A DNA stretch of 64,000 nt. Origin: Terrabacter tumescens (lineage in GTDB: Bacteria > Actinomycetota > Actinomycetes > Actinomycetales > Dermatophilaceae). Under the pieces are notes generated by a model that ran no database searches, had not been told where the DNA came from, and worked only from the letters and a program-made list of their open reading frames with translations. Shown here piece after piece: positions 26,082-36,898 of the stretch (position 1 is its first letter; every line of letters starts with the position of its first letter). Where the stretch lies: NCBI RefSeq assembly GCF_014646815.1, contig NZ_BMNZ01000001.1:558001-622000 (forward strand). Direction: 5' to 3'. The position numbers and the translations under genes were made by a program.

Positions 26082-27190
26082 GCTCGGCCTCGACCCAGCA
26101 GGGGCACGTGGGAGTCGAGATGGTCATCCCTCTCAAGTGGCCCGACGGCCTCGCCGAGAAGGTGGCGGAGATGACCCGCTACCTGGAAAGGATCGGGTCG
26201 TCCGTCGCCGCAATCACCGTGGTGGACGGGAGCGGTCCTGTCGCCCTCGAGCAGCATCGACGAGCGTGGGGGAGACTCGCGCGAGTGGTGCCGCCGGACC
26301 ACGGCGTCATCAGTCAGGTCTTCGGGCACGGTCCACGTCCCGGAAGGAAGACGCCGAGCAGCCACCTGAACGGCAAGGTCCTAGGGGCGCTGACGGGAAT
26401 CCATGCCTCGCGCCACGAACTGGTCATCCTTGCCGACGACGATGTCCGGCACACCGGTGACTCCATCACGCGGCTCGTGTCTGCTCTCGCAGGTGCCGAC
26501 CTCGTGCGACCTGTGAACCTGTACGACACGTGGCCGTGGCAAGCACAGTGGGACGGTGCCCGATCGCTCATGAACATCGCACTGGGTACCGACTGGCCTG
26601 GAACCTTCGGGTTGCGAAGATCCGCGGTCCTCACGTGCGGCGGCTGGAGTGCCGACGTCCTCTTCGAGAACCTCGAGCTCTGGCGAACCGTCAAGGCCGC
26701 CGGAGGGCGAGTGGTCGGGCTGGGCGACGTGGTCGTTCCCCGCCAAGCACCCGAGATCACCCAGTTCTGGTCCCAGCGAGTGAGGCAGGCCTATGACGAC
26801 CTGGCCCAGCCGGGGCGTCTCCTGGTGGAGCTTGGCATCCTTCCCATGGTGGTCCTGGGCGCCCGTCGACCCGCGAGCGGCGCCGGCATGTTGGCGCTGG
26901 CTGTGCTGGTGGCGGCATGGGGTCGTCGACGAGTGGGCGCGGGGGGAGTCCCCCGGACCGTGCCGCTCTGGGCGCCCGTGTGGGTCCTCGAACGCGGCCT
27001 CTGCATCTGGGTCGCCATGGCCAGCCGCCTCCGAGGTGGTGCGCGGTACCACGGAGGCCGCCTCCCAAGAGCTGCCCACTCCGAGTCCGAGCTGTGCGTC
27101 CGCCTCGTCGCACGTGAACGGCCCCGGCAAGCCGAGGACAACTCCACCCCCGGGGAAGGGCCGGTCACGGGGAAGCAGTCGAATGACTGA
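26078..27190 (+). CDS. Family 2 glycosyltransferase with C-terminal membrane segments
   Basis: The 370-aa protein has a GT-A fold: the nucleotide-sugar Asp in TVVDGSGP, the DxD-type LADDDVRHTGD near residue 125, an acidic ENLELW motif near 192 and a QFWSQRVRQAYDD stretch like the QxxRW motif of processive or membrane GT2 enzymes. Two or three hydrophobic segments follow (LLVELGILPMVVLGA and AGMLALAVLVAAW). It probably glycosylates a lipid or envelope polymer; the acceptor is unknown. The GTG start is coupled to the preceding small frame. An internal ATG (MVIPLKWP) is a possible alternative start. Confidence 0.8.
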   Translation: MSSASTQQGHVGVEMVIPLKWPDGLAEKVAEMTRYLERIGSSVAAITVVDGSGPVALEQHRRAWGRLARVVPPDHGVISQVFGHGPRPGRKTPSSHLNGKVLGALTGIHASRHELVILADDDVRHTGDSITRLVSALAGADLVRPVNLYDTWPWQAQWDGARSLMNIALGTDWPGTFGLRRSAVLTCGGWSADVLFENLELWRTVKAAGGRVVGLGDVVVPRQAPEITQFWSQRVRQAYDDLAQPGRLLVELGILPMVVLGARRPASGAGMLALAVLVAAWGRRRVGAGGVPRTVPLWAPVWVLERGLCIWVAMASRLRGGARYHGGRLPRAAHSESELCVRLVARERPRQAEDNSTPGEGPVTGKQSND

Positions 27191-27296
27191 TGTCATGCCG
27201 GTCCGGGCGTCACAGCATGTCCTGCGGCCCCGCACGCGCAGGGCACCGGGACTGCGCTTGACACGTCTCGGTCGACCGACGTCAGGAGGTCCCGAC

Positions 27297-27775
27297 ATGA
27301 CGATCAGTGCAGTCGCGGGCGGCGCCGTCTCCGCAGGCTCGAGACCTGCGTACCCGGGGTCCGAGGTCCAGGGGGTGCTCGATCAGCTCAATGACGTGGC
27401 CCTGACGCTGAAGCACGCCCACTGGAACGTCACCGGTCCCAGCTTCGTCGCTGTCCACACGATGCTGGGCCCGCAGGCGGCCCAGGTGGGCGACATGGTC
27501 GACACCGTCGCCGAGCGGATGGCGGCGATGGGTGGGTCCCCTGACGGGCGAGCCGACGGGATCGTCCGTCGGCGGCACGGCGGCAGCGACGAGCGGGCCG
27601 CGCAGACGCTCTCGCACACCTGGCTGCCCTGGATGCCGTCTACAGCCGGGGGATCGACGCCTGTGCGGCAGTGGCCGAGCAGGCCGAGCACGACCCGGCC
27701 ACCAGCGATCTGCTGACGAGCCAACGCGGCGAGCTGGAGAAGCTGCGCTGGATGGTTCGGGCGCACCGCGGGTGA
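27297..27775 (+). pseudogene. dps: Frameshifted Dps-like ferritin gene
   Basis: A strong AGGAGG site and ATG lead into a Dps N-terminal half: QLNDVALTLKHAHWNVTGPS carries the ferroxidase His residues, then MVDTVAERMAAMGGSPDG. Near 27620 the frame breaks. The rest (HLAALDAVYSRGIDACAAVA through GELEKLRWMVRAHRG) continues in the -1 frame to TGA at 27773-27775. One missing base in the CACACC stretch explains it. The full length would be about 159 aa, normal for Dps, an iron-storing DNA-protecting dodecamer. Either a recent pseudogene or a sequencing error. Confidence 0.8.
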
Positions 27776-27863
27776 CGGGCCCGCCACGTCCTCAAGACGG
27801 TGCGGTCGCTGACCTGCGTCCGCCGGTGGTCAGCGGGTCCAGCCACGCGCTCGGATGGGGCGC

Positions 27864-28220
27864 CTACTCGGTCGGCCGGTCAGGGGCCGGTTTCTGCCAC
27901 GGCCAGCGACCGGTGATCTCGAGCTCGAGGGAGAAGCTCAGGAAGGTCCGGATGGCCACGATGAGCGCGAGCACGAGCACGCTGGACAGCGTGGGCGTCA
28001 CGGCCACCGTGCGGATGATGTCGGCGGCGACGAGGAGCTCGAGGCCGAGCAGGATCGACCGTCCGAGCTGCTGGCGGAACTGACGGTACGTGTCCGCAGA
28101 TCCGGACCGAGCGCTCCGTGCGGCGCGCACGGCAGCCGCCAGCGCCCCGATCACGAGGACCGCGACACCGGCGGAGTCGATGGCCTTGCCGACCCACTCG
28201 ATGGTCTCGGTGAACCCCAC
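27864..28220 (-). CDS. DUF1622 membrane protein
   Basis: The 118-aa protein has three hydrophobic segments and the DUF1622 pattern (YRQFRQQLGRSILLGLELLV and ADIIRTV, then VLVLALIVAIRTFLSFSLELE). The function is unknown. The GTG start at 28220 follows AGAGAGG at good spacing. It is a single gene between the dps remnant and the glycerol operon. Confidence 0.88.
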   Translation of the reverse strand: MGFTETIEWVGKAIDSAGVAVLVIGALAAAVRAARSARSGSADTYRQFRQQLGRSILLGLELLVAADIIRTVAVTPTLSSVLVLALIVAIRTFLSFSLELEITGRWPWQKPAPDRPTE

Positions 28221-28434
28221 GTCGGTCCTCTCTGGGTGTGCGCCCGGACCTTGGTCCGTGGCAGTACCGGGCGTCACGCCCGGCCGTGCGGCTCCGCACC
28301 GCACGCGGGTCGTTGTCGGCCTCGACGTCCGGTCGAGCCCAGTATGGCGCGATGTGGTCAGGCCGTGGCGCCACTCGCCGTCGTGTCTCATCTCGATGCC
28401 GAGAGCACGGGGGACGAGGGAGCGGACGCCGACG

Positions 28435-28473
28435 TGGCCGTATGCCGTGTGGCGCGCACACGGCATACGGCCA
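28435..28473 (-). terminator. Terminator of the glpFKD operon
   Basis: A perfect 17-bp inverted repeat (TGGCCGTATGCCGTGTG, loop GCGCG, then its complement) lies 9 bases past the glpD stop. Each arm carries one copy of the GTATGCCG motif that recurs in this window. Confidence 0.8.
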
Positions 28474-28481
28474 CACATCGC

Positions 28482-30206
<1,725 letters not shown>

Positions 30207-30208
30207 GG

Positions 30209-31723
30209 TCACACCTCCACCCAGTCCAGGGTCCGCTCGACGGCCTTGCGCCAGCCGCGGTAGCCCTCCTCGCGCTGCTCCTCGGTCCACGACGGCTCCC
30301 AGCGCTTGCTCTCGTTCCAGTTCTGGCGCAGCTCCTCCGGGGTCCCCCAGAAGCCGACCGCCAGCCCGGCCGCGTACGCAGCTCCCAGGGCCGTCGTCTC
30401 CGCGACGACCGGCCGGCTGACCGTGACGCCGAGGACGTCGGCCTGGATCTGCATGCAGAGGTCGTTGGCCGTCACGCCGCCGTCGACCTTGAGGACCTCG
30501 AGCTTGACGCCCGAGTCCTTCTCCATCGCGTCTGCGACGTCGCGGCTCTGGTAGCAGATCGCCTCGAGGGTCGCCCGGGCGATGTGGGCGTTCGTGTTGT
30601 AGCGCGAGAGCCCGACGATCGCGCCGCGGGCGTCCGAGCGCCAGTAGGGAGCGAACAGCCCGGAGAAGGCCGGCACGAAGTAGCAGCCGCCGTTGTCGGG
30701 CACCTGGCGGGCGAGCGACTCGCTGTGGCTGGCGCCCTGGATGATGCCGAGCTGGTCGCGCAGCCACTGCACCGCTGACCCGGTGACGGCGATCGACCCC
30801 TCGAGGGCGTAGACGGGCTTGGCGTCGCCGAACTGGTAGCACACGGTCGTCAGCAGCCCGTTCTCCGAGCGCACGAGCTCCTCTCCGGTGTTGAGGAGCA
30901 GGAAGTTGCCGGTGCCGTAGGTGTTCTTCGCCTCGCCCGCGCGCAGGCACACCTGCCCCACCATGGCCGCCTGCTGGTCGCCCAGCGCCGCGGACAGGGG
31001 CACCTCGCCGCCGAGCGGACCGTGGGCGAGCGTCTTTCCGTAGAAGCCGGGGTCGGACGACGGCCGGATCTCGGGCAGCATGTGACGGGGCACCCCGAAG
31101 ATCTCGAGGAGCTCGTCGTCCCACTGGAGAGTCTCGAGATCCATGAGCATCGTGCGGCTCGCGTTGGTGACGTCGGTGACGTGGACGCCGCCGTCGACCC
31201 CACCCGTGAGGTTCCACAGCAGCCAGCTGTCGGTCGTGCCGAAGAGGGCGTCGCCGCGCTCGGCGGCCTCGCGGGCGCCGGGCACGTTCTCGAGGATCCA
31301 CTGGATCTTGCCGCCGGAGAAGTACGTCGCGGGCGGCAGCCCGGCCTTCTTGCGGATCAGCTGACCCCGCTCGTCCTTGTCCAGCGCAGCGGCGATCTTG
31401 TCGGTCCTGGTGTCCTGCCAGACGATCGCGTTGTAGAAGGGGCGACCCGTTCGCTTGTTCCACACGACGGTCGTCTCGCGCTGGTTGGTGATGCCGAGAG
31501 CGGCCAGGTCGGCGGCGCACAGGCCCTTGCCGTTCATGACGGTCTGCAGGACGGCGCTCGTGCGTTCCCAGATCTCGACGGGGTTGTGCTCGACCCAGCC
31601 GGGTCGAGGCATGATCTGCTGGTGCTCGAGCTGGTGCCGGGCGATCTCGTTGCCTCCGTGGTCGAAGATCATGCACCTGGTGCTCGTCGTTCCCTGGTCC
31701 ACCGCGGCGACGTAGTCAGCCAT
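30209..31723 (-). CDS. glpK: Glycerol kinase (operon copy)
   Basis: The 504-aa FGGY-family kinase phosphorylates glycerol with ATP. It has the phosphate-1 motif [16 protein letters not shown], the glycerol-binding [12 protein letters not shown] and WQDTRTD, and the C-terminal ATPase motif [33 protein letters not shown] leader precedes the ATG. It lies between glpF (105-bp gap) and glpD. A second glycerol kinase of equal length at 33637 is clearly paralogous. Confidence 0.96.
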   Translation of the reverse strand: MADYVAAVDQGTTSTRCMIFDHGGNEIARHQLEHQQIMPRPGWVEHNPVEIWERTSAVLQTVMNGKGLCAADLAALGITNQRETTVVWNKRTGRPFYNAIVWQDTRTDKIAAALDKDERGQLIRKKAGLPPATYFSGGKIQWILENVPGAREAAERGDALFGTTDSWLLWNLTGGVDGGVHVTDVTNASRTMLMDLETLQWDDELLEIFGVPRHMLPEIRPSSDPGFYGKTLAHGPLGGEVPLSAALGDQQAAMVGQVCLRAGEAKNTYGTGNFLLLNTGEELVRSENGLLTTVCYQFGDAKPVYALEGSIAVTGSAVQWLRDQLGIIQGASHSESLARQVPDNGGCYFVPAFSGLFAPYWRSDARGAIVGLSRYNTNAHIARATLEAICYQSRDVADAMEKDSGVKLEVLKVDGGVTANDLCMQIQADVLGVTVSRPVVAETTALGAAYAAGLAVGFWGTPEELRQNWNESKRWEPSWTEEQREEGYRGWRKAVERTLDWVEV

Positions 31724-31750
31724 GGTCACTCCTCCTTGAGTCGGTCGTAC

Positions 31751-31768
31751 GTGTATGCCGTGTATGCC
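31751..31768. repeat. Tandem 9-mer GTGTATGCC
   Basis: Two exact copies of GTGTATGCC, followed by a degenerate third (GTGTGCCGG), sit in the gap between glpF and glpK. They carry two copies of the recurring GTATGCCG motif. Confidence 0.85.
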
Positions 31769-31828
31769 GTGTGCCGGCGTGTGCGCCTGCGCGTCGGGAC
31801 GGGTCTCGCTCTGCACGAGCGGGTTTCG

Positions 31829-32680
31829 TCAGGAGACGCTGGCCCGCTCCGGGTGCGCGTGGGGCTCTCCCGCCGGCACTTCGCCGACCTCGTTGGGCTC
31901 GTCGTCGTCGGGCAGGTAGCGCTCGACCAGGCCGACGTAGGCGCCGGCACCGAGCAGGCCGCCGATGACCGGGGCCACGATCGGCACCCAGAAGTAGAGG
32001 GCGCCGTTCTGATCCTCGAAGGCGGTCCCGTATCCGGTGAGGAACGACGCGAGCCTCGGGCCGAAGTCGCGGGCCGGGTTGATCGCGTAGCCGGCGTTGG
32101 CGCCCCAGGCCATCCCGATCGCCACGACGATGAGCCCGATGATGAAGGGTGCCATCCACTGCACCGGCGCGCTGTTGCGCACATCGGTCACGGCGAGGAT
32201 GAGGAAGAGCAGGATCGCCGTGCCGATGACCTGGTCCATGAAGGCGCTGCCGATGCTGATGGGCAGCGACCCGTTGCCCGGCAGGGTCGAGAAGATGCCC
32301 TGGGTCGCGATCGTGTGGCCCGGGTCGACGTTCGCGATCGCGTCGGCGTAGGCGACCCTCACGATGAGCGCCGCGACGAAGGCCCCGAGCGTCTGGACCA
32401 GCGCGTAGGGGAGCACCTTGCGCCACTCGAACCCCTTGAACACGGCGAGCGCCACGGTGACCGCCGGGTTGAGGTGGGCGCCGCTGATCCGGGCCGCGAC
32501 GTAGACGCCGAACGTCACGCCGAGGCCCCACGCCCACGCGATCGAGTCATGGCCGCCGAGCCCGTCCTTGCCGGTCACGACCTGCGCCACGACGCCCACC
32601 CCGAAGAGGATGAGGACCATGGTGCCGAGGAACTCTGCCACGAGCTCTCCCGTGAGAGTGCGTCTGTGAAGACCGTCCAT
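31829..32680 (-). CDS. glpF: Glycerol uptake facilitator, aquaglyceroporin (MIP family)
   Basis: The 283-aa channel has six hydrophobic segments and both NPA half-helices: GAHLNPAVTVAL near residue 70 and GYAINPARDFGPRL near 205. The Asp following the second NPA (NPARD) is typical of glycerol-conducting members. It is the first gene of the glycerol operon, with AAAGGAG before the ATG. The C-terminal tail is acidic (PDDDEPNEVGEV). Confidence 0.95.
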   Translation of the reverse strand: MDGLHRRTLTGELVAEFLGTMVLILFGVGVVAQVVTGKDGLGGHDSIAWAWGLGVTFGVYVAARISGAHLNPAVTVALAVFKGFEWRKVLPYALVQTLGAFVAALIVRVAYADAIANVDPGHTIATQGIFSTLPGNGSLPISIGSAFMDQVIGTAILLFLILAVTDVRNSAPVQWMAPFIIGLIVVAIGMAWGANAGYAINPARDFGPRLASFLTGYGTAFEDQNGALYFWVPIVAPVIGGLLGAGAYVGLVERYLPDDDEPNEVGEVPAGEPHAHPERASVS

Positions 32681-32785
32681 GTCGACTCCTTTGTCGTCGA
32701 ATCTGCTTGCGGTTCGGGCGGATCGCCCGTCTTGCAGTCAATGACCGGAAACGTACGAAGCGTCGGGCGGTCCGACAACGTCGTG

Positions 32786-32829
32786 CGTTCGCCATCGCCG
32801 AACGTCCGGGCGTTCGCCATCGTCGAACG
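32786..32829. promoter_or_regulatory. Two tandem 19-bp dyads, probable operator for the IclR regulator
   Basis: CGTTCGCCATCGCCGAACG (32786-32804) and CGTTCGCCATCGTCGAACG (32811-32829) are palindromic in their outer six bases and differ in one central base. The start-to-start spacing is 25 bp. They lie in the divergent region between glpF and the IclR gene, 44 bp before the latter's ATG, where they could control both directions. Confidence 0.75.
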
Positions 32830-32872
32830 AGCGCCCCTTTCGGCCGATCCGTCCCCGACCTACGCTCGTGAC

Positions 32873-33640
32873 ATGTCCGGACCCGTGCAGTCGGTGGAGC
32901 GCGCGGCCGCCATCGTCCAGCTGCTGGCCTCCACGGAGGAGCCACTGGGGCTGGCGCAGATCGCGGCCGCGCTCTCCCTGGCCAAGACCACGGCGCACGG
33001 CCTCCTGGGGACGCTGTGTGACGTCCGGTTCGTCGAGAAGGACGAGGACGGCTGCTACCGCGTCGGACGTGACCTGCTGCAGATCGGGTCCACCCGCCTG
33101 GATCCGAACGAGCTGCGGGCGCATGCGCTCAACTGGACGGACGCACTGGCCGCTCGCACCGGCTGCGCGGCCCGCGTCGCGATGTTCCGGGAGGGCGCCG
33201 CGATCATCGCCCACCACGTCTTCGCCATCGGCTCCCAGGAGCAGACGTTGGAGGTCGGCCGCCGCATCCCGCTGCATGCCACGGCCCTGGGCAAGGTCCT
33301 GCTCGCCTTCGACCCCGGTGCCGCCAGGAGCGTCCTCTCGCGCCCGGTCCAGAGCTTCACCTACCGGACCATCACCGAGCGGTCCGCGCTCCTGCGCGAG
33401 CTGGCCGACACCCGTGAGAACGGGTTGGCCGTAGCGGTGGGGGAGTGCGAGCCGGAGATCGCCGGCATCGCCGCCCCGGTGCGGGACCGCGGCGGCTACG
33501 TCGTCGCGTCCGTCGGCATCACCGGCAGCGTCGACGAGCTGTGCGACGCGAGACACCGTCCGCGCCAGACGCTCGAGGACGAGGTGCTCCGCGTCGCCCG
33601 AGCCGTGTCACGGGAGTTCGGGCACGGGCGCGCTGCATGA
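32873..33640 (+). CDS. IclR-family transcriptional regulator (GylR-like)
   Basis: The 255-aa protein has an N-terminal winged helix (SVERAAAIVQLLAS... LGLAQIAAALSLAKTTAHGL) and a C-terminal IclR effector domain (IPLHATALGKVLLAF; AVAVGECEPEIAGIAAPV). Its position between two divergent glycerol units, as with GylR of Streptomyces, makes it the probable glycerol or glycerol-3-phosphate-responsive repressor. It likely binds the paired dyads upstream, so it would be autoregulated. Its stop overlaps the start of the second glpK as ATGA. Confidence 0.92.
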   Translation: MSGPVQSVERAAAIVQLLASTEEPLGLAQIAAALSLAKTTAHGLLGTLCDVRFVEKDEDGCYRVGRDLLQIGSTRLDPNELRAHALNWTDALAARTGCAARVAMFREGAAIIAHHVFAIGSQEQTLEVGRRIPLHATALGKVLLAFDPGAARSVLSRPVQSFTYRTITERSALLRELADTRENGLAVAVGECEPEIAGIAAPVRDRGGYVVASVGITGSVDELCDARHRPRQTLEDEVLRVARAVSREFGHGRAA

Positions 33641-35151
33641 GCGAGCGATACGTGGCCGCCATCGACCAGGGCACGACCTCGACGCGCTGCCTCGTCTTCG
33701 ACCGCCAGGGTCGACTCGTCGCGCTCACGCAGGAGCAGCACTCCCAGCACTACCCGAGGCCCGGATGGGTCGAGCACGACGCGGCGGAGATCTGGAGGCT
33801 GGTCTGCCGGCTGCTGCCCGAGGCCCTCCGAACGGCCGCGATCGACCCCAGCGAGATCGTGTCGCTCGGCCTGACGAACCAACGCGAGACCGTGGTCGTG
33901 TGGGACCGCCTCACCGGTGAACCGGTGACCCCGGCCATCGTCTGGCAGGACACGAGGACCGGTCCGCTGCTGCCCGCCATCGCCGAGGAGCTCGACGCGA
34001 CCGTGATCCACGCGCGGACGGGGCTGCCCCTGGCCACGTACTTCACGGGTCCGAAGCTGCGCTGGATCCTCGAGAACGACGAGTCCTTGCGTGAGCGCGC
34101 CGAGACGGGTGAGCTGCTGTTCGGCACGATGGACACCTGGCTGCTGTGGAACCTCACCGGTGGTCCCCGTGGCGGCGTCCACGCGACCGACGTGAGCAAC
34201 GCGAGCCGCACCATGCTCATGGACCTGCGCACCCTGCAGTGGGACGACGAGCTCCTCGCTGTCATGCGGGTGCCCAGACGCGCGCTGCCCGAGATCCGGC
34301 CCACCATGGGAGCCCACGGCGTCACGACCGCCCCGGTCGCCGGCATACCCGTCGGTGCGGTGATCGGCGACCAGCAGGCCTCGCTCTTCGGGCAGACGGC
34401 CTTCGAGTCCGGCGAGGCCAAGTGCACCTTCGGCACCGGGACCTTCATGCTGCTCAACACCGGCGACCAGCCTGTTCTCTCGAGGCACGGGCTCGTCACC
34501 ACGGTCGCCCACCAGATGGAGGGCGAACCGACGGTGTATGCGCTCGAGGGGTCCGTGGCCGTCGCCGGCGCTCTCGTCGAGTGGTGCCGAGAGAGCCTGG
34601 GGCTGATCCGCTCCCCGGCGGAGATCGAGACTCTCGCGGCGTCCGTCGACGACAACGGCGGCTGCTTCGTCGTCCCCGCGTTCGCCGGTCTCTACGCGCC
34701 GCACTGGGAGAGCCGGGCCCAGGGCATCGTCGCCGGGCTGACCGCCTACATCACCAAGGGGCACATCGCCCGGGCCGTGCTGGAGGCGGTGGCCCTGCAG
34801 ACCCAGGAGGTCCTCGCCGCCATGAACAACGACGCCGACCTGCCGTTGCTCAGCGTCGCAGTGGACGGCGGCATGACGAGCAACAACCTGCTCATGCAGA
34901 CCGTCGCGGACGTGCTGGACGTGCCCGTCGTCCGACCGATGATGGCCGAGACGGTCGCCCTCGGCGCTGCCTACGCGGCGGGGCTGGCCGTGGGCTACTG
35001 GTCAGACCAGCAGGTCCTGCGTCGCCAGTGGCACCGCGCCGCTGAATGGCACCCCATGATCGACCCGCAGAGGCGCGCGCAGATGCTGCAGCAGTGGTCC
35101 CGCGCCATCGAGCTGTCCGTCGCCTGGGGCCGCCCGCATCCTCCCGTGTGA
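33637..35151 (+). CDS. glpK: Second glycerol kinase, coupled to the IclR regulator
   Basis: The 504-aa FGGY kinase has the same motifs as the operon copy: [43 protein letters not shown] and VDGGMTSNNLLMQTVADVLD. It is the same length but clearly divergent in sequence. Translation is coupled to the IclR gene through ATGA, so regulator and kinase are made together. It may set the inducer level (glycerol-3-phosphate) before the main operon is switched on, or may act on another polyol. Both are inferences. Confidence 0.93.
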   Translation: MSERYVAAIDQGTTSTRCLVFDRQGRLVALTQEQHSQHYPRPGWVEHDAAEIWRLVCRLLPEALRTAAIDPSEIVSLGLTNQRETVVVWDRLTGEPVTPAIVWQDTRTGPLLPAIAEELDATVIHARTGLPLATYFTGPKLRWILENDESLRERAETGELLFGTMDTWLLWNLTGGPRGGVHATDVSNASRTMLMDLRTLQWDDELLAVMRVPRRALPEIRPTMGAHGVTTAPVAGIPVGAVIGDQQASLFGQTAFESGEAKCTFGTGTFMLLNTGDQPVLSRHGLVTTVAHQMEGEPTVYALEGSVAVAGALVEWCRESLGLIRSPAEIETLAASVDDNGGCFVVPAFAGLYAPHWESRAQGIVAGLTAYITKGHIARAVLEAVALQTQEVLAAMNNDADLPLLSVAVDGGMTSNNLLMQTVADVLDVPVVRPMMAETVALGAAYAAGLAVGYWSDQQVLRRQWHRAAEWHPMIDPQRRAQMLQQWSRAIELSVAWGRPHPPV

Positions 35152-35168
35152 GCGACTCGCGCCCGCGG

Positions 35169-36567
35169 TCACACCCTGGTGATGGGTGCGGGGTTCCACC
35201 GACCGTCCAGGACGTCTGACCCCGGGACGTACACGCGGAGCATTGGTCGGAACGGCCCCGGAGGCGCTGGCAACCAGTTCGCCCGCGCCGCAGCGTCTTT
35301 CGGCTCATTGGCGCTGATGCGGATGGTGAGGCTTCCGTCGGCGTCGAAGACGAGCCCGGGCGTGCGGTCGCCGATGGAGTAGCGCTGGATGGGGTTGTCG
35401 ACGAGGTAGTAGTCGGGAACGTCGTACATCGTCAGCGACCAGAAGCCCTCGTTGGGCGGCGTCGGTGCCAGGGTCAGCGTGTAGTCGTGGGCGCCGGTCA
35501 GCTGCTGTCCGTGGTCGTCGACGTACGTGCCGAGGTAGGCCGCCTCGTAGGCATGGTTGCCCCACAGTCCACCCAGCGCGGCGCCGGCCCGGATGAGCAG
35601 GCGCCGGTCGGAGTCCTCGATCCTCCATCTGGCGTCGTCGATGGTGCCGACTCCGAAGTGGTCGAGGTTGTAGTCGAAGACGTGCAGCGTGATGAGCCAG
35701 CCCGCGACCTCCTCCACCTGGCCGCCGCGCAGGGACTGCTGCAGGTGCTCGGTCCCTGCGGAGTGGCCCTGCTCCAGAGCTGCGCGCACCTCGACCGGCG
35801 CGGTGTCGAGGGACGCCTCACCCGTGAGCCACAGCTCCGCGAACGACGCTTGGAGGGCCTCGTCGCGCGCCGCCGGGGGAAAGGCTCGCGATGCACGACG
35901 GTACTTCTCCCAGAACTGCAGGGCGGGGGAGAGGCCGTCGAGCCCGACCGTGCTGGGCAAGCCGACCAAGGATGCGTCGGACGGCTGGAGCGGCGTCAGG
36001 GTCGTGGCGTCCTGGAGGGCGTGCACGGCGGCGAGGTCGCCGTCCCCGTCGACGGCCCAGCGACCGACGATCGAGCAGACCGCGGTGGGAGACTCGATCG
36101 CGGTGCAGTCCGAGGGCACTTCGCCGGTCCAGCCGGGAGGCGTGATCAGGAAGCGTCCGCTCCCCGTGCCGGTGGCGCGCTGACCGACGTAGGCGAAGTT
36201 GTCGGTCCACGCGCTGACGAACTGCAGGACGTGGTACCGGCCGTCCGTGTCGGGCACCTCGAGGAACAACGGCCCGTTCGACAGGTCGAGCTGTGCCATC
36301 GAGTAGACGGTGTCTGTTGATCGTGACGAACTTGTCCCCGGGACCGGACAGCGTGCGCGCGTGGCTGAAGGAGTTGAACGCCGCCGCGGGGTTGGCACCG
36401 ACGCCGGTGGTGACGTAGCGCGCTACCCGGTCGAGGTCGAAGACGAGGGGGAAGCCGTAGACGAACGCCCGGAGGGCCAGCTCGCCCAGGCCGTCGGCGT
36501 CGACGTCCGGGCTCGACGGGCTCGACGGGCTCGGCGGGCTCGACGGGGTGCCGGGTACCGCGGACAT
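35169..36567 (-). pseudogene. Frameshifted DUF1254/DUF1214-family gene
   Basis: From the ATG at 36567 (GGAG at proper spacing) the N-terminal part reads through LRAFVYGFPLVFDLDRVARY to GPGDKFVTIN. The frame then shifts, and the expected NDTVYSMAQLDLSNGPLFLE and the rest (YLVDNPIQRYSIGDRTPGL near the C-terminus) continue in another frame to 35169. ATCAACAGACACC instead of ATCAACAACGACACC at about 36316 implies a 2-bp loss. It would be about 466 aa. The family is widespread but its function is uncertain. It is convergent with the second glpK, with a 17-base gap. Confidence 0.8.
36511..36546. repeat. Four 9-bp tandem repeats (GCTCGACGG)
   Basis: Four units, one with a single change, encode a Ser/Pro-rich N-terminal linker (SSPPSPSSPSSP) of the DUF1254 protein. 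Length changes would keep the frame. Confidence 0.85.
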
Positions 36568-36629
36568 GAGGGACTCCAGACGTAGGGGTCGTGACGGATC
36601 GAGAGGTTCACGTGCTGCGGCCGCTGGTG

Positions 36630-36764
36630 TCGTTTCCAGACGTCGGCCAGCAGCCAGACGACGGCGAAGGCGGACACGAGCACGGCGAGGTTGAGGGACG
36701 CCACCCCGGCAAAACAGAGGATGACCCCCACCGCCACGACGACCCATCCGCTCATGTCGAGCAT
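36630..36764 (-). pseudogene. Truncated small membrane-protein gene
   Basis: From the ATG at 36764 (MLDMSGWVVVAVGV...) the frame encodes two hydrophobic helices (VILCFAGVASLNLAVLVSAF, AVVWLLADVW) with good codon use. It then loses that character near 36630 and runs on into the DUF1254 gene to a stop at 36423. It looks like the first 45 residues of a larger membrane protein joined to unrelated DNA. No family name can be given. Confidence 0.35.
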
Positions 36765-36876
36765 GGCATCACAGTGCGTCAGGGGCGACGTCATCCCCCG
36801 AGGGTGAAACAGGCCGTCCGCCCGGGCAGCAGCGCCCGGACCTGGCTGTCGAGGAGGCCGGCCGCGCTTGTCATAA

Positions 36877-36898
36877 CATCTGAGCATGCGTTCAGATG
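36877..36898. promoter_or_regulatory. ArsR/SmtB-type operator overlapping the start codon
   Basis: CATCTGA and TCAGATG form a 7-bp inverted repeat with an 8-base spacer. The spacer contains the ATG of the ArsR gene at 36886. A CATAAC hexamer (36872-36877) sits where a -10 box would be for a leaderless transcript starting at that ATG. Confidence 0.7.

Noticed and set aside
30210-30212. GTG start for glpD overlapping the glpK stop
   Set aside because: The GGAGG site would be only one base away. The ATG six bases downstream has normal spacing.
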